DNA from: JAALKW01 sp963974485
GTDB taxonomy: Bacteria; Pseudomonadota; Gammaproteobacteria; Legionellales; Legionellaceae
NCBI GenBank assembly: GCA_963974485.1
Contig: CAXBBS010000002.1
Span: 62,001 to 126,000 of the forward strand
Reading direction: 5' to 3'
Length of the DNA: 64,000 nt
Shown: piece by piece, positions 25,908 to 35,466 of the stretch
Layout of the letters: each line of letters begins with the position of its first letter
How positions within the stretch are numbered: the stretch's first letter is position 1
Made by a program: the position numbers and the translations under genes
The notes under the pieces: generated by a model
What the model was told of the DNA's origin: nothing
What the model saw: the letters and a program-made list of their open reading frames with translations, nothing else
Database searches by the model: none

Positions 25908-26849
25908 ATGAATACTCTTCCCTTGCCTATGAATGCCGTCGATCAGATTCGAACGTATCTTTTAAATTTACAAGCTCATATCTGCTCAGAGCTTGAGATA
26001 CTCGATGGGCAAGCTGTTTTTATTTCAGACTCATGGGCACGTGAAGCCGGTGGCGGCGGATGCTCCAAAGTTTTAGAGAAAGGCGCTGTATTTGAAAAAG
26101 CAGGGGTTAATTTTTCAGAAGTCCATGGCGGACAATTACCTGCGTCTGCAACGGCTAATCGCCCAGAACTCGCGGGTTGCAGTTTTCGAGCGTTAGGTGT
26201 TTCTTTGGTGATTCATCCAGATAATCCTTATATACCGACCTCACATGCGAACGTACGATTTTTTATTGCTGAACGAGATGGGCAGCCTGTTCAATGGTGG
26301 TTTGGTGGTGGTTTTGATTTGACGCCATACTATGGCTTTAAAGAAGATTGTATCAGTTGGCATGAAACAGCCAAGCGAGCGTGTGATCCGTTTGGTGATA
26401 AAATTTATCTTGAATTTAAAGCATGGTGCGACCGCTATTTTTATCTTAAGCATCGTCATGAAGCACGCGGTATAGGCGGATTGTTTTTTGATGATTATTG
26501 TGAGCAAAGTTTTGAGCACAGCTTTATGCTCATGCAAAGCATCGGCAATGCATTTATTGACGCTTATGCGCCCATTGTAGCACGACGTAAAGCCATCTCG
26601 TTTGGTGAACGAGAGAAAAACTTTCAACGCTATCGTCGAGGTCGTTATGTTGAATTTAACTTAATATACGACCGTGGAACGTTGTTTGGCTTACAATCCG
26701 GGGGACGTACAGAATCCATTCTGATGTCCTTGCCACCTGAAGTCAACTGGACTTATCAATGGGCGCCAGATAGCAATACGCTTGAAGAAGCACTTTACAG
26801 CACTTATTTACCGGCCCAAGATTGGATACCAGCGTCGCGTATTATTTAA
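25908..26849 (+). CDS. hemF: Oxygen-dependent coproporphyrinogen III oxidase
   Basis: 313 residues from the ATG at 25908, which has GGAA about 8 bases upstream; the frame is open to 25845 but that extension is AT-rich and unlike the family. The enzyme makes protoporphyrinogen IX in haem synthesis using O2. Signature blocks are FFIAERDGQPVQWWFGGGFD, LTPYYGF, WCDRYFYLKHR and GGLFFDDY, followed by RRGRYVEFNLIYDRGT. Presence of HemF points to aerobic haem synthesis. Confidence 0.94.
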   Translation: MNTLPLPMNAVDQIRTYLLNLQAHICSELEILDGQAVFISDSWAREAGGGGCSKVLEKGAVFEKAGVNFSEVHGGQLPASATANRPELAGCSFRALGVSLVIHPDNPYIPTSHANVRFFIAERDGQPVQWWFGGGFDLTPYYGFKEDCISWHETAKRACDPFGDKIYLEFKAWCDRYFYLKHRHEARGIGGLFFDDYCEQSFEHSFMLMQSIGNAFIDAYAPIVARRKAISFGEREKNFQRYRRGRYVEFNLIYDRGTLFGLQSGGRTESILMSLPPEVNWTYQWAPDSNTLEEALYSTYLPAQDWIPASRII

Positions 26850-27082
26850 GCTTCTTCAACTTCGGCATTGGCTTCAAGGTGCATGACTTCATGCGCCTTA
26901 AGACCTTTAGGGCCGCGGTCAAGCACATAGCTGACTTCTTCTTTTTCTTGTAATGTTTTAAAACCAACACCTTGGATATCTTTGTAATGCACAAAAACAT
27001 CTTCACCGGCTTGGTTAATAATAAATCCAAATCCTTTTTTTTCATTGAACCATTTTACATGGCCTATTTCTCGATCTGACAT
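26846..27082 (-). CDS. Cold-shock-like domain protein
   Basis: 78 residues, a single cold-shock OB-fold with RNP1 (KGFGFI) and RNP2 (DVFVHY). Binds single-stranded RNA or DNA. It departs from standard CspA in a longer acidic C-terminus (HLEANAEVEEA), as in CspD- or CspE-like variants of Legionellales. Its stop overlaps the hemF 3' end by 4 bases on the opposite strand. It is divergent from pyrE. Confidence 0.88.
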   Translation of the reverse strand: MSDREIGHVKWFNEKKGFGFIINQAGEDVFVHYKDIQGVGFKTLQEKEEVSYVLDRGPKGLKAHEVMHLEANAEVEEA

Positions 27083-27206
27083 ACCATCGTCCCTTAGTAT
27101 TTAAAACAGATATTTATTGATTAAAAGGGTTGGCACACAAACCCTCTTTCGTTAGCATACCAGCTTTTTAACGTTTGTTAACTGTTTTATAAGGATTTTC
27201 TAAATT

Positions 27207-27857
27207 ATGAAGACATCCATCCAATTATCCAAAGAAAATTTTATAGAATTCATCATTGAAAACAAAGTACTTACCTGGGGTGAATTTACATTGAAATCTG
27301 GCCGTATTAGCCCTTACTTTTTTAATGCGGGATTGTTTTATCAAGGCAATGCTTTACTACGCTTAGGCGAGTTTTATGCAGCTACGCTTATCAACCATAA
27401 GGCACGCATAGATCATCTTTTTGGACCGGCTTACAAAGGCCTTCCACTAGCCACAGCAACAGCGATAGCACTTGCCCGTCAAGGCTATGATGTTGATGTT
27501 ACGTTTAACCGTAAAGAAATCAAAAAACACGGTGAAGGCGGTCAACTTATGGGCGCGTCTTTGGATAAAAAAAATCCCATGATGATTGATGATGTGATTA
27601 CTGCCGGTACTGCATTTCGTGAATCAAAAGCGATGATAGAGCATGCAGGAGGTAAGCTTAGTGGTGTGATTATAGCTTTAGATCGGCAAGAACGCGGTCT
27701 TGACAACACTTCTGCAATTGCCGATATACAAGCCGAAGGCATGGATGTGTTTTCTATTATTACCTTGACCGATCTTATAACTTACTTAGAAAAACATGAT
27801 GAACGCGAGCTTTTAAATCGCATGAAGTCGTATCAAAAACAGTACGGTGTAATTTAA
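27207..27857 (+). CDS. pyrE: Orotate phosphoribosyltransferase
   Basis: 216 residues. The PRPP-binding loop is MMIDDVITAGTAFRE, and the catalytic flexible loop follows NRKEIKKHGEGGQLMG. Converts orotate and PRPP to OMP in pyrimidine synthesis. Single gene, divergent from the cold-shock gene; an 8-bp inverted repeat (TTTAAACG/CGTTTAAA, 27853-27872) spans its stop. Confidence 0.95.
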   Translation: MKTSIQLSKENFIEFIIENKVLTWGEFTLKSGRISPYFFNAGLFYQGNALLRLGEFYAATLINHKARIDHLFGPAYKGLPLATATAIALARQGYDVDVTFNRKEIKKHGEGGQLMGASLDKKNPMMIDDVITAGTAFRESKAMIEHAGGKLSGVIIALDRQERGLDNTSAIADIQAEGMDVFSIITLTDLITYLEKHDERELLNRMKSYQKQYGVI

Positions 27858-27872
27858 ACGATCGCGTTTAAA
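27853..27872 (+). terminator. Stem-loop at the pyrE stop codon
   Basis: TTTAAACG and CGTTTAAA pair around an ATCG loop. The run after it on the plus strand is A-rich rather than T-rich, so intrinsic termination is doubtful; it may protect the mRNA 3' end. Confidence 0.3.
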
Positions 27873-28049
27873 AAAATAACTGTAAGCCCTTGCATTTAAA
27901 TTTTAAACAGTGGTAACCTGATAGTCTTCCCTTGAAAAAAAGGGATAGGTTGTCAATAAATATGTTGTTGTATTTGTAGATGTAGATGTAGCTTTTCCAA
28001 GTTGTACTCAATAACTAAATGATGAGAGTTACTTGCTAGGAGCGCCATA

Positions 28050-28724
28050 ATGCAACAATGTCAACGTGAAATCATATTTCTTAAGCCCACATCGGCCTTA
28101 CTTTCTTTTTTAGCCGAACAATTACCTAACGTAACATTGCCTGATTTGAATGCAATTCAGAGCGATACCACTGCCTATACTATTCCAGTGCATCAAACAG
28201 ATGATGCCCTACTCGATACCATCGAACGTCATTTTTCTTACATGTTTCAGTATGAAATTGAGCGCTGGTTGGGTGCGGAAGCAACGTTAGATATTAAAGC
28301 CACGTTTCTTGATTTTCTATGCTGTTTTAAATTTGAGATTCATTCTAATATCGTGCTGCTTGAGCCGTCCATGCAAGATGGGAAGCAATTGTTACGTGTA
28401 AAACCACGTGCCCTGTTACTTAAAAAAATGCAAGAAATGTTAGAAAGCAACCTCGGTGATCATGACGATGATGATCAAGATGTACTGGTGATTGATCAAA
28501 TAAAATTAGCTCATCTTACAGAAAATGCGACGGTGGTGATTAAAAACTTTCAACAAGTGGATGAAATCAAGCCTTTTGTTCAGCAGTTCTATCGTCCTAT
28601 TTTTAAACTTGAAATGATGCGTATGTGTGAGCAACGTGAGCAATGGCCTGAAATGCTTTCGTTTGATGATTTCAGTCGCTATTTTTTAGTGGATGTTCAT
28701 TCCAATATTATTCATCTAGGATAA
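28050..28724 (+). CDS. Hypothetical protein built from two diverged repeats
   Basis: 224 residues, family not recognised, soluble, with an acidic linker (DHDDDDQD). Its halves look related: FLDFLCCFKFEIHSNIVLLE ends the first half and FDDFSRYFLVDVHSNIIHLG ends the second, and both halves begin with a basic-hydrophobic stretch (REIIFLKP, KQLLRVKP) and share a helix before the closing motif. GGAG is not present but TAGGAG lies about 9 bases before the ATG. It stands between pyrE and the convergent anmK gene, whose end it overlaps by 13 bases. Confidence 0.6.
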   Translation: MQQCQREIIFLKPTSALLSFLAEQLPNVTLPDLNAIQSDTTAYTIPVHQTDDALLDTIERHFSYMFQYEIERWLGAEATLDIKATFLDFLCCFKFEIHSNIVLLEPSMQDGKQLLRVKPRALLLKKMQEMLESNLGDHDDDDQDVLVIDQIKLAHLTENATVVIKNFQQVDEIKPFVQQFYRPIFKLEMMRMCEQREQWPEMLSFDDFSRYFLVDVHSNIIHLG

Positions 28725-29800
28725 ATTGAACCTAATATCACGGGCTTATTAGACCCTGTTATTTGGGTTAAATCTACAGCCTTGTTTTGGATGGTTTGTT
28801 GAGCAAACCATCCAAACATGATGGCTTCGAGATAATCGGGGTCGACCCCATATGTTTGGGTGCTCTCTATCGAGCATAGAGGTAAAATTTGTTTTAATTG
28901 CTGAAATAAAAAGTGATTGTGAGCACCACCACCGCATAAAGCAATACGTGTGCATTCAGGAGCATCAGCTTGAATTGCATGGGCTATGGATATTGCGGTT
29001 ACGCTTGCGAGTGTTGCCTGCACATCTTCTGGTAAATAGCCTAATTCAAGATGTGCTGATAACCAGGCTTCAGAAAAATATTCTGTTCCGATGCTTTTCG
29101 GAGATGCTTGCTTGAAATAAGCATCATGAAGAAGGCGATCGCGCAGCGGCTCGATTATTTTACCCGTTGATGCCCAGTCACCATTCGTATCATAAGCAAG
29201 ATTACGGTGTTTTTTTATCCACGCATCCATGAGCGTATTACCAGGGCCTGTATCATACCCTAGCGGCGGTTGATGTTTTCTTAAAATGGTAATATTGGCA
29301 ATTCCACCGATATTAACCAGGACGAGAGGCATCTCATGTTTTTCAAATAATATATGATGATAGCAGGGCGCAAAAGGCGCACCTTGTCCTCCTAAGACTA
29401 AATCTCGAGTTCTAAAATCAGCAACGGTCGTGATGCCCGTTTGTGCAGCAATCGTATGGGCACATCCTAATTGTAGCGTCGTTGGAATCGAAGCAAGGGG
29501 ATCATGATACAGTGTTTGTCCATGGCTCCCAATAGCAATAATATCTTCTGGTTTGCAATGCGCTTTATGTAAAACATCAAACACGGCTTTCGTAAAGTCT
29601 TGGCCAATTAAAGTATGAAGTTGCATGAGATGACTAGGTGATATGAGCCCTGCTTGATTAAAACGAGATAGTCGGGCTTGTACTTCTTGCGAATAAGGCC
29701 TAGTGATACCCGCTATAAGCGTATTGCTCGATAAATCTACCAAAGCCGCATCCATACCATCCATGCTGGTACCAGACATTAAACCAATATATAAACTCAT
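28712..29800 (-). CDS. anmK: Anhydro-N-acetylmuramic acid kinase
   Basis: 362 residues. GLMSGTSMDGMDAALVD is the diagnostic ATP/sugar site, with GSHGQTLYHDP, GQGAPFAPCYH and ALCGGGAHNHFL further on. It phosphorylates anhydroMurNAc during peptidoglycan recycling. The ATG overlaps the tatD stop by 4 bases, so it ends the fab-tmk-holB-tatD run. Confidence 0.95.
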   Translation of the reverse strand: MSLYIGLMSGTSMDGMDAALVDLSSNTLIAGITRPYSQEVQARLSRFNQAGLISPSHLMQLHTLIGQDFTKAVFDVLHKAHCKPEDIIAIGSHGQTLYHDPLASIPTTLQLGCAHTIAAQTGITTVADFRTRDLVLGGQGAPFAPCYHHILFEKHEMPLVLVNIGGIANITILRKHQPPLGYDTGPGNTLMDAWIKKHRNLAYDTNGDWASTGKIIEPLRDRLLHDAYFKQASPKSIGTEYFSEAWLSAHLELGYLPEDVQATLASVTAISIAHAIQADAPECTRIALCGGGAHNHFLFQQLKQILPLCSIESTQTYGVDPDYLEAIMFGWFAQQTIQNKAVDLTQITGSNKPVILGSIYPR

Positions 29801-30591
29801 GATCGCTTCCTGTTAAAGCAACGGTAAAAGTTCTGGGTGGTTTCTTTTGCAATCGTTTCGTAGCTGACATTACGTAATTCACTGATTGCTTTTGCAACAT
29901 GCTGAACCCATGCGGGATGATTGGGTTTGCCCCGGTTTGGAACCGGCGCTAAATACGGTGAGTCTGTTTCGATTAACATTTTATCCAACGGAACTTTTTG
30001 AGCAACTTCATGTAAAAGCTTGGCATTTTTAAACGTGACGATACCAGAAAACGAGATATAAAAATTTAGCTCTAAAGCACGTTGCGCAATATCCCAATTC
30101 TCTGAAAAACAATGCATAACGCCACCGATCTCATCAGCGCCCTCTTCTTTCATAATTCTCAACGTATCTTCTGCTGCCTGGCGTGTATGAATAATCAGAG
30201 GCTTTTTTAATTCACGTGCCACACGTATATGCTCACGAAAGCGTTGACGTTGTAGCTCACACGCCTCTTCTAATTCTGTGCGAAAATAATCGAGTCCTGT
30301 TTCACCTATGGCAACACAGGCCTCAACGCTTGCAAGATCACGCAATGTTTCATAAGTCATGGGATCGGTTGCCACTTCGTTGGGATGTACGCCAATGGAC
30401 ATGCTTACATCCGGATAGCGTGTGGTTAACTCATGCAATACAGGCACATCATCAGATGTAATGCATACGCATAAACAATGCTCAACACCCACCGCACGTG
30501 CTTCAATCATGACGTTATCTAGGTTGCCATCAAATGCTGTTAAATCAAGCTGGTTCAAATGACAATGTGAGTCAACTATAGGGGATATCAA
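29797..30591 (-). CDS. TatD-family metal-dependent hydrolase (YcfH-like)
   Basis: 264 residues. Metal-binding HxH in VDSHCHLNQLD, the Glu of AIGETGLDYF, HTRQAAEDTLRI, MHCFSENWDIAQRAL and the Asp of LIETDSPYLAP are all in place. The holB-adjacent position identifies the YcfH branch, for which DNase and D-aminoacyl-tRNA deacylase activities have been suggested. Follows holB after 15 bases and is coupled to anmK. Confidence 0.9.
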   Translation of the reverse strand: MISPIVDSHCHLNQLDLTAFDGNLDNVMIEARAVGVEHCLCVCITSDDVPVLHELTTRYPDVSMSIGVHPNEVATDPMTYETLRDLASVEACVAIGETGLDYFRTELEEACELQRQRFREHIRVARELKKPLIIHTRQAAEDTLRIMKEEGADEIGGVMHCFSENWDIAQRALELNFYISFSGIVTFKNAKLLHEVAQKVPLDKMLIETDSPYLAPVPNRGKPNHPAWVQHVAKAISELRNVSYETIAKETTQNFYRCFNRKRS

Positions 30592-30606
30592 ACCTGCTCC
30601 TTGATT

Positions 30607-31518
30607 TTATACATAGCCCATAAGCAACGTTTCAAGTGCTAACGTTGGGTTTAGGGGAATGTCTAGGTTAATTTTTTTTGTCAGCTCTTGAATAATATCC
30701 AATTGATTAAAGAAATGCACGGGTGCATGAGCATGCGTTAGTGCTTGCACTCGTGCATCCACAAAAACAGGTTCATCGGGTTGTAGTTGATGTTTTAATA
30801 AACTCGCTGTAAATAATTGAAAAAACCATAACCAATCGTTTAGGCCATGATTTCCCCAAGTAGCTGCCAGTTGGCAAACCGATATTTTTCTTTCTGATAA
30901 ATCACATATTTGATGAATAACTTCTTGTTGTTTCTGCATTAAAAGCCCTCTAGGGCTTTCGTCAGAATAATATTGACCAAAATTCAAATATCCAGGTAGT
31001 TCTATACTAGATGTAAAATTTAAATCAGGTACATGATAACGTTGACAGCGACTCAAGATAGTTGCTGGCAACGTATTTAAATGCTCTGCAAGTAAAATAA
31101 AAATAGCATGCTTCGGCGGCTCTTCCAGTATTTTCAACAACGCATTGGCTGCAGCACGATTTAACTCATTGGCTGGATGAATTATGATTATGCGATGCGT
31201 GGCACATAAAGGCGTTTGATAAATATGATGTTGAAGACTTCTTATCTGATCAATCTTAATCGCTGAAGTAGGTTTTTCTTGCGTTATAGATAAAACATCA
31301 GGATGTGTGTTTTGTATTAAAAAATTACAAGAGCGGCATTGTCCACAAGGCTTTGCTGCTGATAAGCACAATAAATGCTTGATTAGCTGCTGGGTTAGGT
31401 TAAGCGTATGGTCGACGTTTGGCCCTAAAAACAAAATAGATTGGGGGAAATCTAATGCTGAAAGTTGCGTGAGCTTGTCCCACTGTAACGCTGTTTTATC
31501 AGATGAAATTAAGCTCAT
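30607..31518 (-). CDS. holB: DNA polymerase III subunit delta'
   Basis: 303 residues, clamp-loader subunit. A four-Cys zinc site is formed by CLSAAKPCGQCRSC; the P-loop is degenerate (ILFLGPNVDHTLN), normal for delta', and ILEEPPKHAIFIL and the TILSRCQRY sensor with the conserved SRC arginine are present. Overlaps the tmk stop by 4 bases. Confidence 0.9.
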   Translation of the reverse strand: MSLISSDKTALQWDKLTQLSALDFPQSILFLGPNVDHTLNLTQQLIKHLLCLSAAKPCGQCRSCNFLIQNTHPDVLSITQEKPTSAIKIDQIRSLQHHIYQTPLCATHRIIIIHPANELNRAAANALLKILEEPPKHAIFILLAEHLNTLPATILSRCQRYHVPDLNFTSSIELPGYLNFGQYYSDESPRGLLMQKQQEVIHQICDLSERKISVCQLAATWGNHGLNDWLWFFQLFTASLLKHQLQPDEPVFVDARVQALTHAHAPVHFFNQLDIIQELTKKINLDIPLNPTLALETLLMGYV

Positions 31519-32153
31519 AAAGCACGCAAATAACGTTCTAACGATGTGCGAATTAAGTGCTGTACCATGGCAAGTGGTTTACTGGCATCAATAAGTACGG
31601 CTTGCTCCATGGTTTGCAGCTGTTGATGATAAGCATGATAAACACGATGAAAAAAATCAATGGCTTCTTGCTCAATACGATCGGCTTTACCCCGTTCTAG
31701 AACACGCTGTAAACCAAGCTCAGGTAGAATATCAAGGTAAATCACCAGATCAGGTTTAAGATCTTGCACAGAAAACGCAGATAAATGCTCAATCATCGCT
31801 TGATCTAGGCCCCGACCTCCGCCTTGATAAGCCCACGTTGAAAGTTCAAATCTATCGGCTAAAACCCAGGCCCCACGTGCCAAGGCAGGACGAATGACTT
31901 GTTCAATAAGCTGTATGCGTGCGGCATAAAATAAGAGTAGCTCAGAACGGGTTTCGAGAGGTTCGTTTTCAGGGGCTTCTTTAATTAAATCACGAACAAC
32001 TTCACCGACATGTGTGCCACCCGGTTCGCGTGTCGTAATAAGTTCTGGAACAAGAGGTGTTAGAAAACGTTTGATGGTTGTCAGGGCTGTTGATTTCCCA
32101 GCCCCTTCGAGTCCCTCGAGGACAATAAACCGCCCTTGTTCAATCACAGGCAT
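31515..32153 (-). CDS. tmk: Thymidylate kinase
   Basis: 212 residues. P-loop LEGAGKSTA, the DR motif in LADRFELSTWAYQGGGRGLD, and TREPGGTHVGE are characteristic. Makes dTDP from dTMP. It abuts fabF directly (no spacer); pabC and mltG, which lie between fabF and tmk in E. coli, are absent here. Confidence 0.95.
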   Translation of the reverse strand: MPVIEQGRFIVLEGLEGAGKSTALTTIKRFLTPLVPELITTREPGGTHVGEVVRDLIKEAPENEPLETRSELLLFYAARIQLIEQVIRPALARGAWVLADRFELSTWAYQGGGRGLDQAMIEHLSAFSVQDLKPDLVIYLDILPELGLQRVLERGKADRIEQEAIDFFHRVYHAYHQQLQTMEQAVLIDASKPLAMVQHLIRTSLERYLRAL

Positions 32154-33398
32154 TTATTCCTCAAATTTTTTGAACAATAAACTTCCGTTGGTTCCACCAA
32201 AACCTAAAGAATTACTTAAAACATAATTAATTTTGCGTTTTTGGGGGGTATGCGGCACATAATTTAAATCACATCCTTCATCAGGATTATCTAAATTTAT
32301 GGTCGGTGGAGCAATTTGATCCCGAATCGCTAAAATACTAAAAATCGCTTCAACAGCACCAGCAGCCCCTAAAAGATGACCTGTCATCGATTTAGTTGAG
32401 CTCACTGCTAATTGGTAAGCATGATCTTTAAATAAACGCTTGATAGCTATCGTCTCGTTCTTATCGTTAAGATAGGTCGATGTACCATGTGCATTAATAT
32501 AATCAACTTGTTCAGGTTCGATATTAGCATCCCGAAGTGTTGCTGCCATCGACTCGGTAGCACCTTCGGCATCTTCATCAGGAGATGTGATGTGATACGC
32601 ATCTCCCGACATACCAAAGCCGGCTAATTCAGCGTAAATTTTAGCACCACGTGCTTTTGCATGCTCGTAGTCTTCAAGCACTAAAATACCAGCACCTTCG
32701 CCCATCACAAAACCATCACGATCTTTATCCCACGGACGTGATGCTGTTTTAGGATCATCATTACGACGTGATAATGCCCGAACAGCTGAAAAGCCAGCAA
32801 GACACAATGGATTCAACGTCATCTCAGAGCCACCGCATACCATCACATCAGCATCGCCATAGGCAATCATTCTGCCGGCGACACCAATGCTGTGTGTACC
32901 TGTGGTGCATGCGGTCACAATGGATAGGTTAGGACCTTTGAGATTATGCTTTATCGAAATTTGTCCAGCTACCATATTTATAATGCCAGCTGGAATAAAA
33001 AACGGCGATACTTTACGCGGACCCGACTGAACCAAACGATCTTGGTTGTTGGTTATCGTCTGAATTCCACCAATGCCTGCTCCAACACACACACCCGCTC
33101 GACGAGATAATTTATCATCAATAACAAGGTTTGCATCACGCAATGCTTCGGTGGCAGCAACAACACCATATTGGGTGAATGGATCCATCTTTCGAGCATC
33201 TTTCATCGGCATATGATCTTCTGGATTAAAGCCTTTGAGTTTTGCCCAAATTTTACACGGGAAATCGGTCGTGTCAAAATCCTCAACAGGACCTACACCA
33301 CTTACCCCAGACAGAATATTCTTCCAAGTCTCTTCCACATTAAGCCCAACAGGCGTTAACATACCAAGACCCGTTATTACCACACGTCGTTTTGTCAT
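32154..33398 (-). CDS. fabF: Beta-ketoacyl-ACP synthase II
   Basis: 414 residues. The Cys-His-His triad is visible: Cys in VTACTTGTHSIG, His in NAHGTSTYLND and His in SMTGHLLGAAGAVEA. Extends acyl-ACP by two carbons with malonyl-ACP. It lies 9 bases downstream of acpP in the fab cluster. Confidence 0.96.
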   Translation of the reverse strand: MTKRRVVITGLGMLTPVGLNVEETWKNILSGVSGVGPVEDFDTTDFPCKIWAKLKGFNPEDHMPMKDARKMDPFTQYGVVAATEALRDANLVIDDKLSRRAGVCVGAGIGGIQTITNNQDRLVQSGPRKVSPFFIPAGIINMVAGQISIKHNLKGPNLSIVTACTTGTHSIGVAGRMIAYGDADVMVCGGSEMTLNPLCLAGFSAVRALSRRNDDPKTASRPWDKDRDGFVMGEGAGILVLEDYEHAKARGAKIYAELAGFGMSGDAYHITSPDEDAEGATESMAATLRDANIEPEQVDYINAHGTSTYLNDKNETIAIKRLFKDHAYQLAVSSTKSMTGHLLGAAGAVEAIFSILAIRDQIAPPTINLDNPDEGCDLNYVPHTPQKRKINYVLSNSLGFGGTNGSLLFKKFEE

Positions 33399-33407
33399 AG
33401 ATTAATC

Positions 33408-33656
33408 TTAAGCTTTTGTATTAGAGTCGATGTAATCAATCGCACCTTGAACCGTTGTGATTTGCTCAGCTTTTTCATCAGGAATTTCTGTTTCGAATTC
33501 TTCTTCCAAAGCCATAACAAGCTCAACAGTATCTAACGAATCCGCACCCAAATCATCAACAAAAGAAGCATCGTTTTTCAACTCTTCTTCTTTTACACCT
33601 AATTGTTCAACAACAATTTTGCGAACGCGTTCTGTTACCGTGCCAACTGTGCTCAT
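33408..33656 (-). CDS. acpP: Acyl carrier protein
   Basis: 82 residues, acidic. The phosphopantetheine Ser is in DLGADSLDTVEL. AGGAAG lies upstream of the start. A 117-base spacer separates it from fabG, so acpP probably also has its own promoter. Confidence 0.97.
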   Translation of the reverse strand: MSTVGTVTERVRKIVVEQLGVKEEELKNDASFVDDLGADSLDTVELVMALEEEFETEIPDEKAEQITTVQGAIDYIDSNTKA

Positions 33657-33773
33657 AACCTATACTTCCTCTTTTCGGTTGATAAAATAATTTATAACGA
33701 TTTAGAACTTATGGGTAGTTTATTCGATTATTGAAATAACGCAAGCCTATCGCGTGCGTATTGTCTCAATAAT

Positions 33774-34520
33774 TCAATTCATATACATACCACCATTTAC
33801 ATGAATTGTATCACCTGTAATATAATTTGCCAAACCCGAAGCTAAAAAAGTTACGGCTGCGGCAACATCTTCAGGTGTTCCAAAACGTTTTGCAGGAATA
33901 CGTTTAAGCATTTCTGACTTGACTAAATCAGGTAAAGCATCGGTCATATCGGTGCTAATAAACCCTGGTGATACGGTATTGACTGTGATACCTCGACTGC
34001 CAATTTCTTGTGCAAGTGATTTTGAAAATCCTATAACGCCTGCTTTGGCAGCTGTATAATTAGCTTGTCCTGGGTTACCACTTGAGCCCACAACAGAGCC
34101 AATATTAATAATACGTCCCCAACGAGCACGAAACATAGGCTTAAGACAAGCGCGTGTCATACGAAAAACAGCGCTTAAATTGGTTGTGATCACTCGGTCC
34201 CATTCATCATCCGTCATGCGAAGCAATAAATTATCAGCTGTAATACCGGCATTATTCACAAGAATCGATGGTGTTTTATCAGCTTCACTCAAAGAAGCTA
34301 GTAATTCATCAACACTGTCATTATCTGTGACATTGAGTACAGCGCCATGCCCTGCCAACTTATCGTGTTCTAAATAAGTGGTAATGCTTGCAGCGCCGTC
34401 GGGCGTTGTTGCTGTCCCAATGACGTAGGCGCCTTGCTCTGCTAATTTTTTTGCAATGGCCATACCAATACCACGGCTCGCGCCAGTAACTAAGGCTACT
34501 TTTTCGTTAAGATCAATCAT
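33774..34520 (-). CDS. fabG: 3-oxoacyl-ACP reductase
   Basis: 248 residues, short-chain dehydrogenase. NADPH loop TGASRGIGMAIA, NNAGIT, catalytic Ser in GSVVGSSGNPGQ, and the YxxxK pair in YTAAKAG are present. Reduces 3-oxoacyl-ACP in fatty-acid elongation. Four bases after fabD. Confidence 0.95.
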   Translation of the reverse strand: MIDLNEKVALVTGASRGIGMAIAKKLAEQGAYVIGTATTPDGAASITTYLEHDKLAGHGAVLNVTDNDSVDELLASLSEADKTPSILVNNAGITADNLLLRMTDDEWDRVITTNLSAVFRMTRACLKPMFRARWGRIINIGSVVGSSGNPGQANYTAAKAGVIGFSKSLAQEIGSRGITVNTVSPGFISTDMTDALPDLVKSEMLKRIPAKRFGTPEDVAAAVTFLASGLANYITGDTIHVNGGMYMN

Positions 34521-34524
34521 GGGG

Positions 34525-35466
34525 TTATTCCTTTAAGGCTAAAACTTTTGAAAGATGCGCGGGATTATTCACGCTCATGGCCGGAATCGTTCGGTCTATT
34601 CGCTTTGTAAGCCCTGCTAACACGCTTCCTGGACCGCATTCTATAATTTGAGTTACACCAGCTTGCTTCATTGCCTGAACAGTCTCAACCCAACGCACGG
34701 GCTTATACAGCTGCTCTGCGAGTAAGCGACGCATATTTTCAGATGTGGTATGCGTGCTTAAATCCACGTTGCTTATGACAGCTCGTTTAGGCGCTCTAAA
34801 CGTTGTTTTTTCTAAAATTTCTTGAAATTTTGTTGCCGCATCACGTAATAATGCACAATGACAAGGTACACTTACAGGAATTTCTTTTGCTAGTCGGGCT
34901 TGCTTCGCTTCGGCAAGTATCATGGCTTGTCTGACAGCATCCGTATGACCTGCAATAACCACTTGCCCAATGGCATTATAATTTGCAGGGCTTACCACGT
35001 GTGTATCGGTGGATGCTTCTTGACATAATTCCTGTACTTGTTCGTCCGTAAGCCCAACGATGGCAGCCATAGCGCCGGCTCCTAACGGAACGGTTTGCTG
35101 CATGATCTGTCCACGCGCTTGAACCAAGCGTGACGCATCAGCTAAATCAAGTGCATCAGCACAGACCAAAGCTGCATACTCGCCGAGGCTATGTCCCGCT
35201 GAAATATCTGCATGGATATGATGGGCTTGCAACACACGATAAATAGCGACATCAGCGGCTAACATCGCCACTTGTGTGAATTCGGTTTGATTTAATTGTT
35301 GCTCTGCATCCGTTTGTATTAATGCCCATACATCATAATTTACGGCACCAGATACCGTAGAAAAAGCATCCAGCACTAGAGGATGCTGCTCAGCTAAATC
35401 ACGTAACATACCCAGTGATTGAGAACCTTGGCCAGGAAATACAAATGCGGTGTTCCGTGAGCTCAT
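34525..35466 (-). CDS. fabD: Malonyl-CoA:ACP transacylase
   Basis: 313 residues. Nucleophile elbow GHSLGEYAAL, N-terminal FPGQGSQ, and the Gln/Arg/His residues of the family (VPCHCALL region) are visible. Loads malonyl onto ACP. Its start overlaps the stop of plsX by 4 bases (ATGA), so no fabH lies between them as it does in E. coli. Confidence 0.94.
   Translation of the reverse strand: MSSRNTAFVFPGQGSQSLGMLRDLAEQHPLVLDAFSTVSGAVNYDVWALIQTDAEQQLNQTEFTQVAMLAADVAIYRVLQAHHIHADISAGHSLGEYAALVCADALDLADASRLVQARGQIMQQTVPLGAGAMAAIVGLTDEQVQELCQEASTDTHVVSPANYNAIGQVVIAGHTDAVRQAMILAEAKQARLAKEIPVSVPCHCALLRDAATKFQEILEKTTFRAPKRAVISNVDLSTHTTSENMRRLLAEQLYKPVRWVETVQAMKQAGVTQIIECGPGSVLAGLTKRIDRTIPAMSVNNPAHLSKVLALKE

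Noticed and set aside
26842..27045. Lys-rich alternate-frame gene inside the cold-shock gene
   Set aside because: It overlaps a clear cold-shock domain in another frame and shows no ribosome site.
27976..27993. GTAGAT short tandem repeat before the two-repeat protein gene
   Set aside because: Fewer than three copies; no more than chance.
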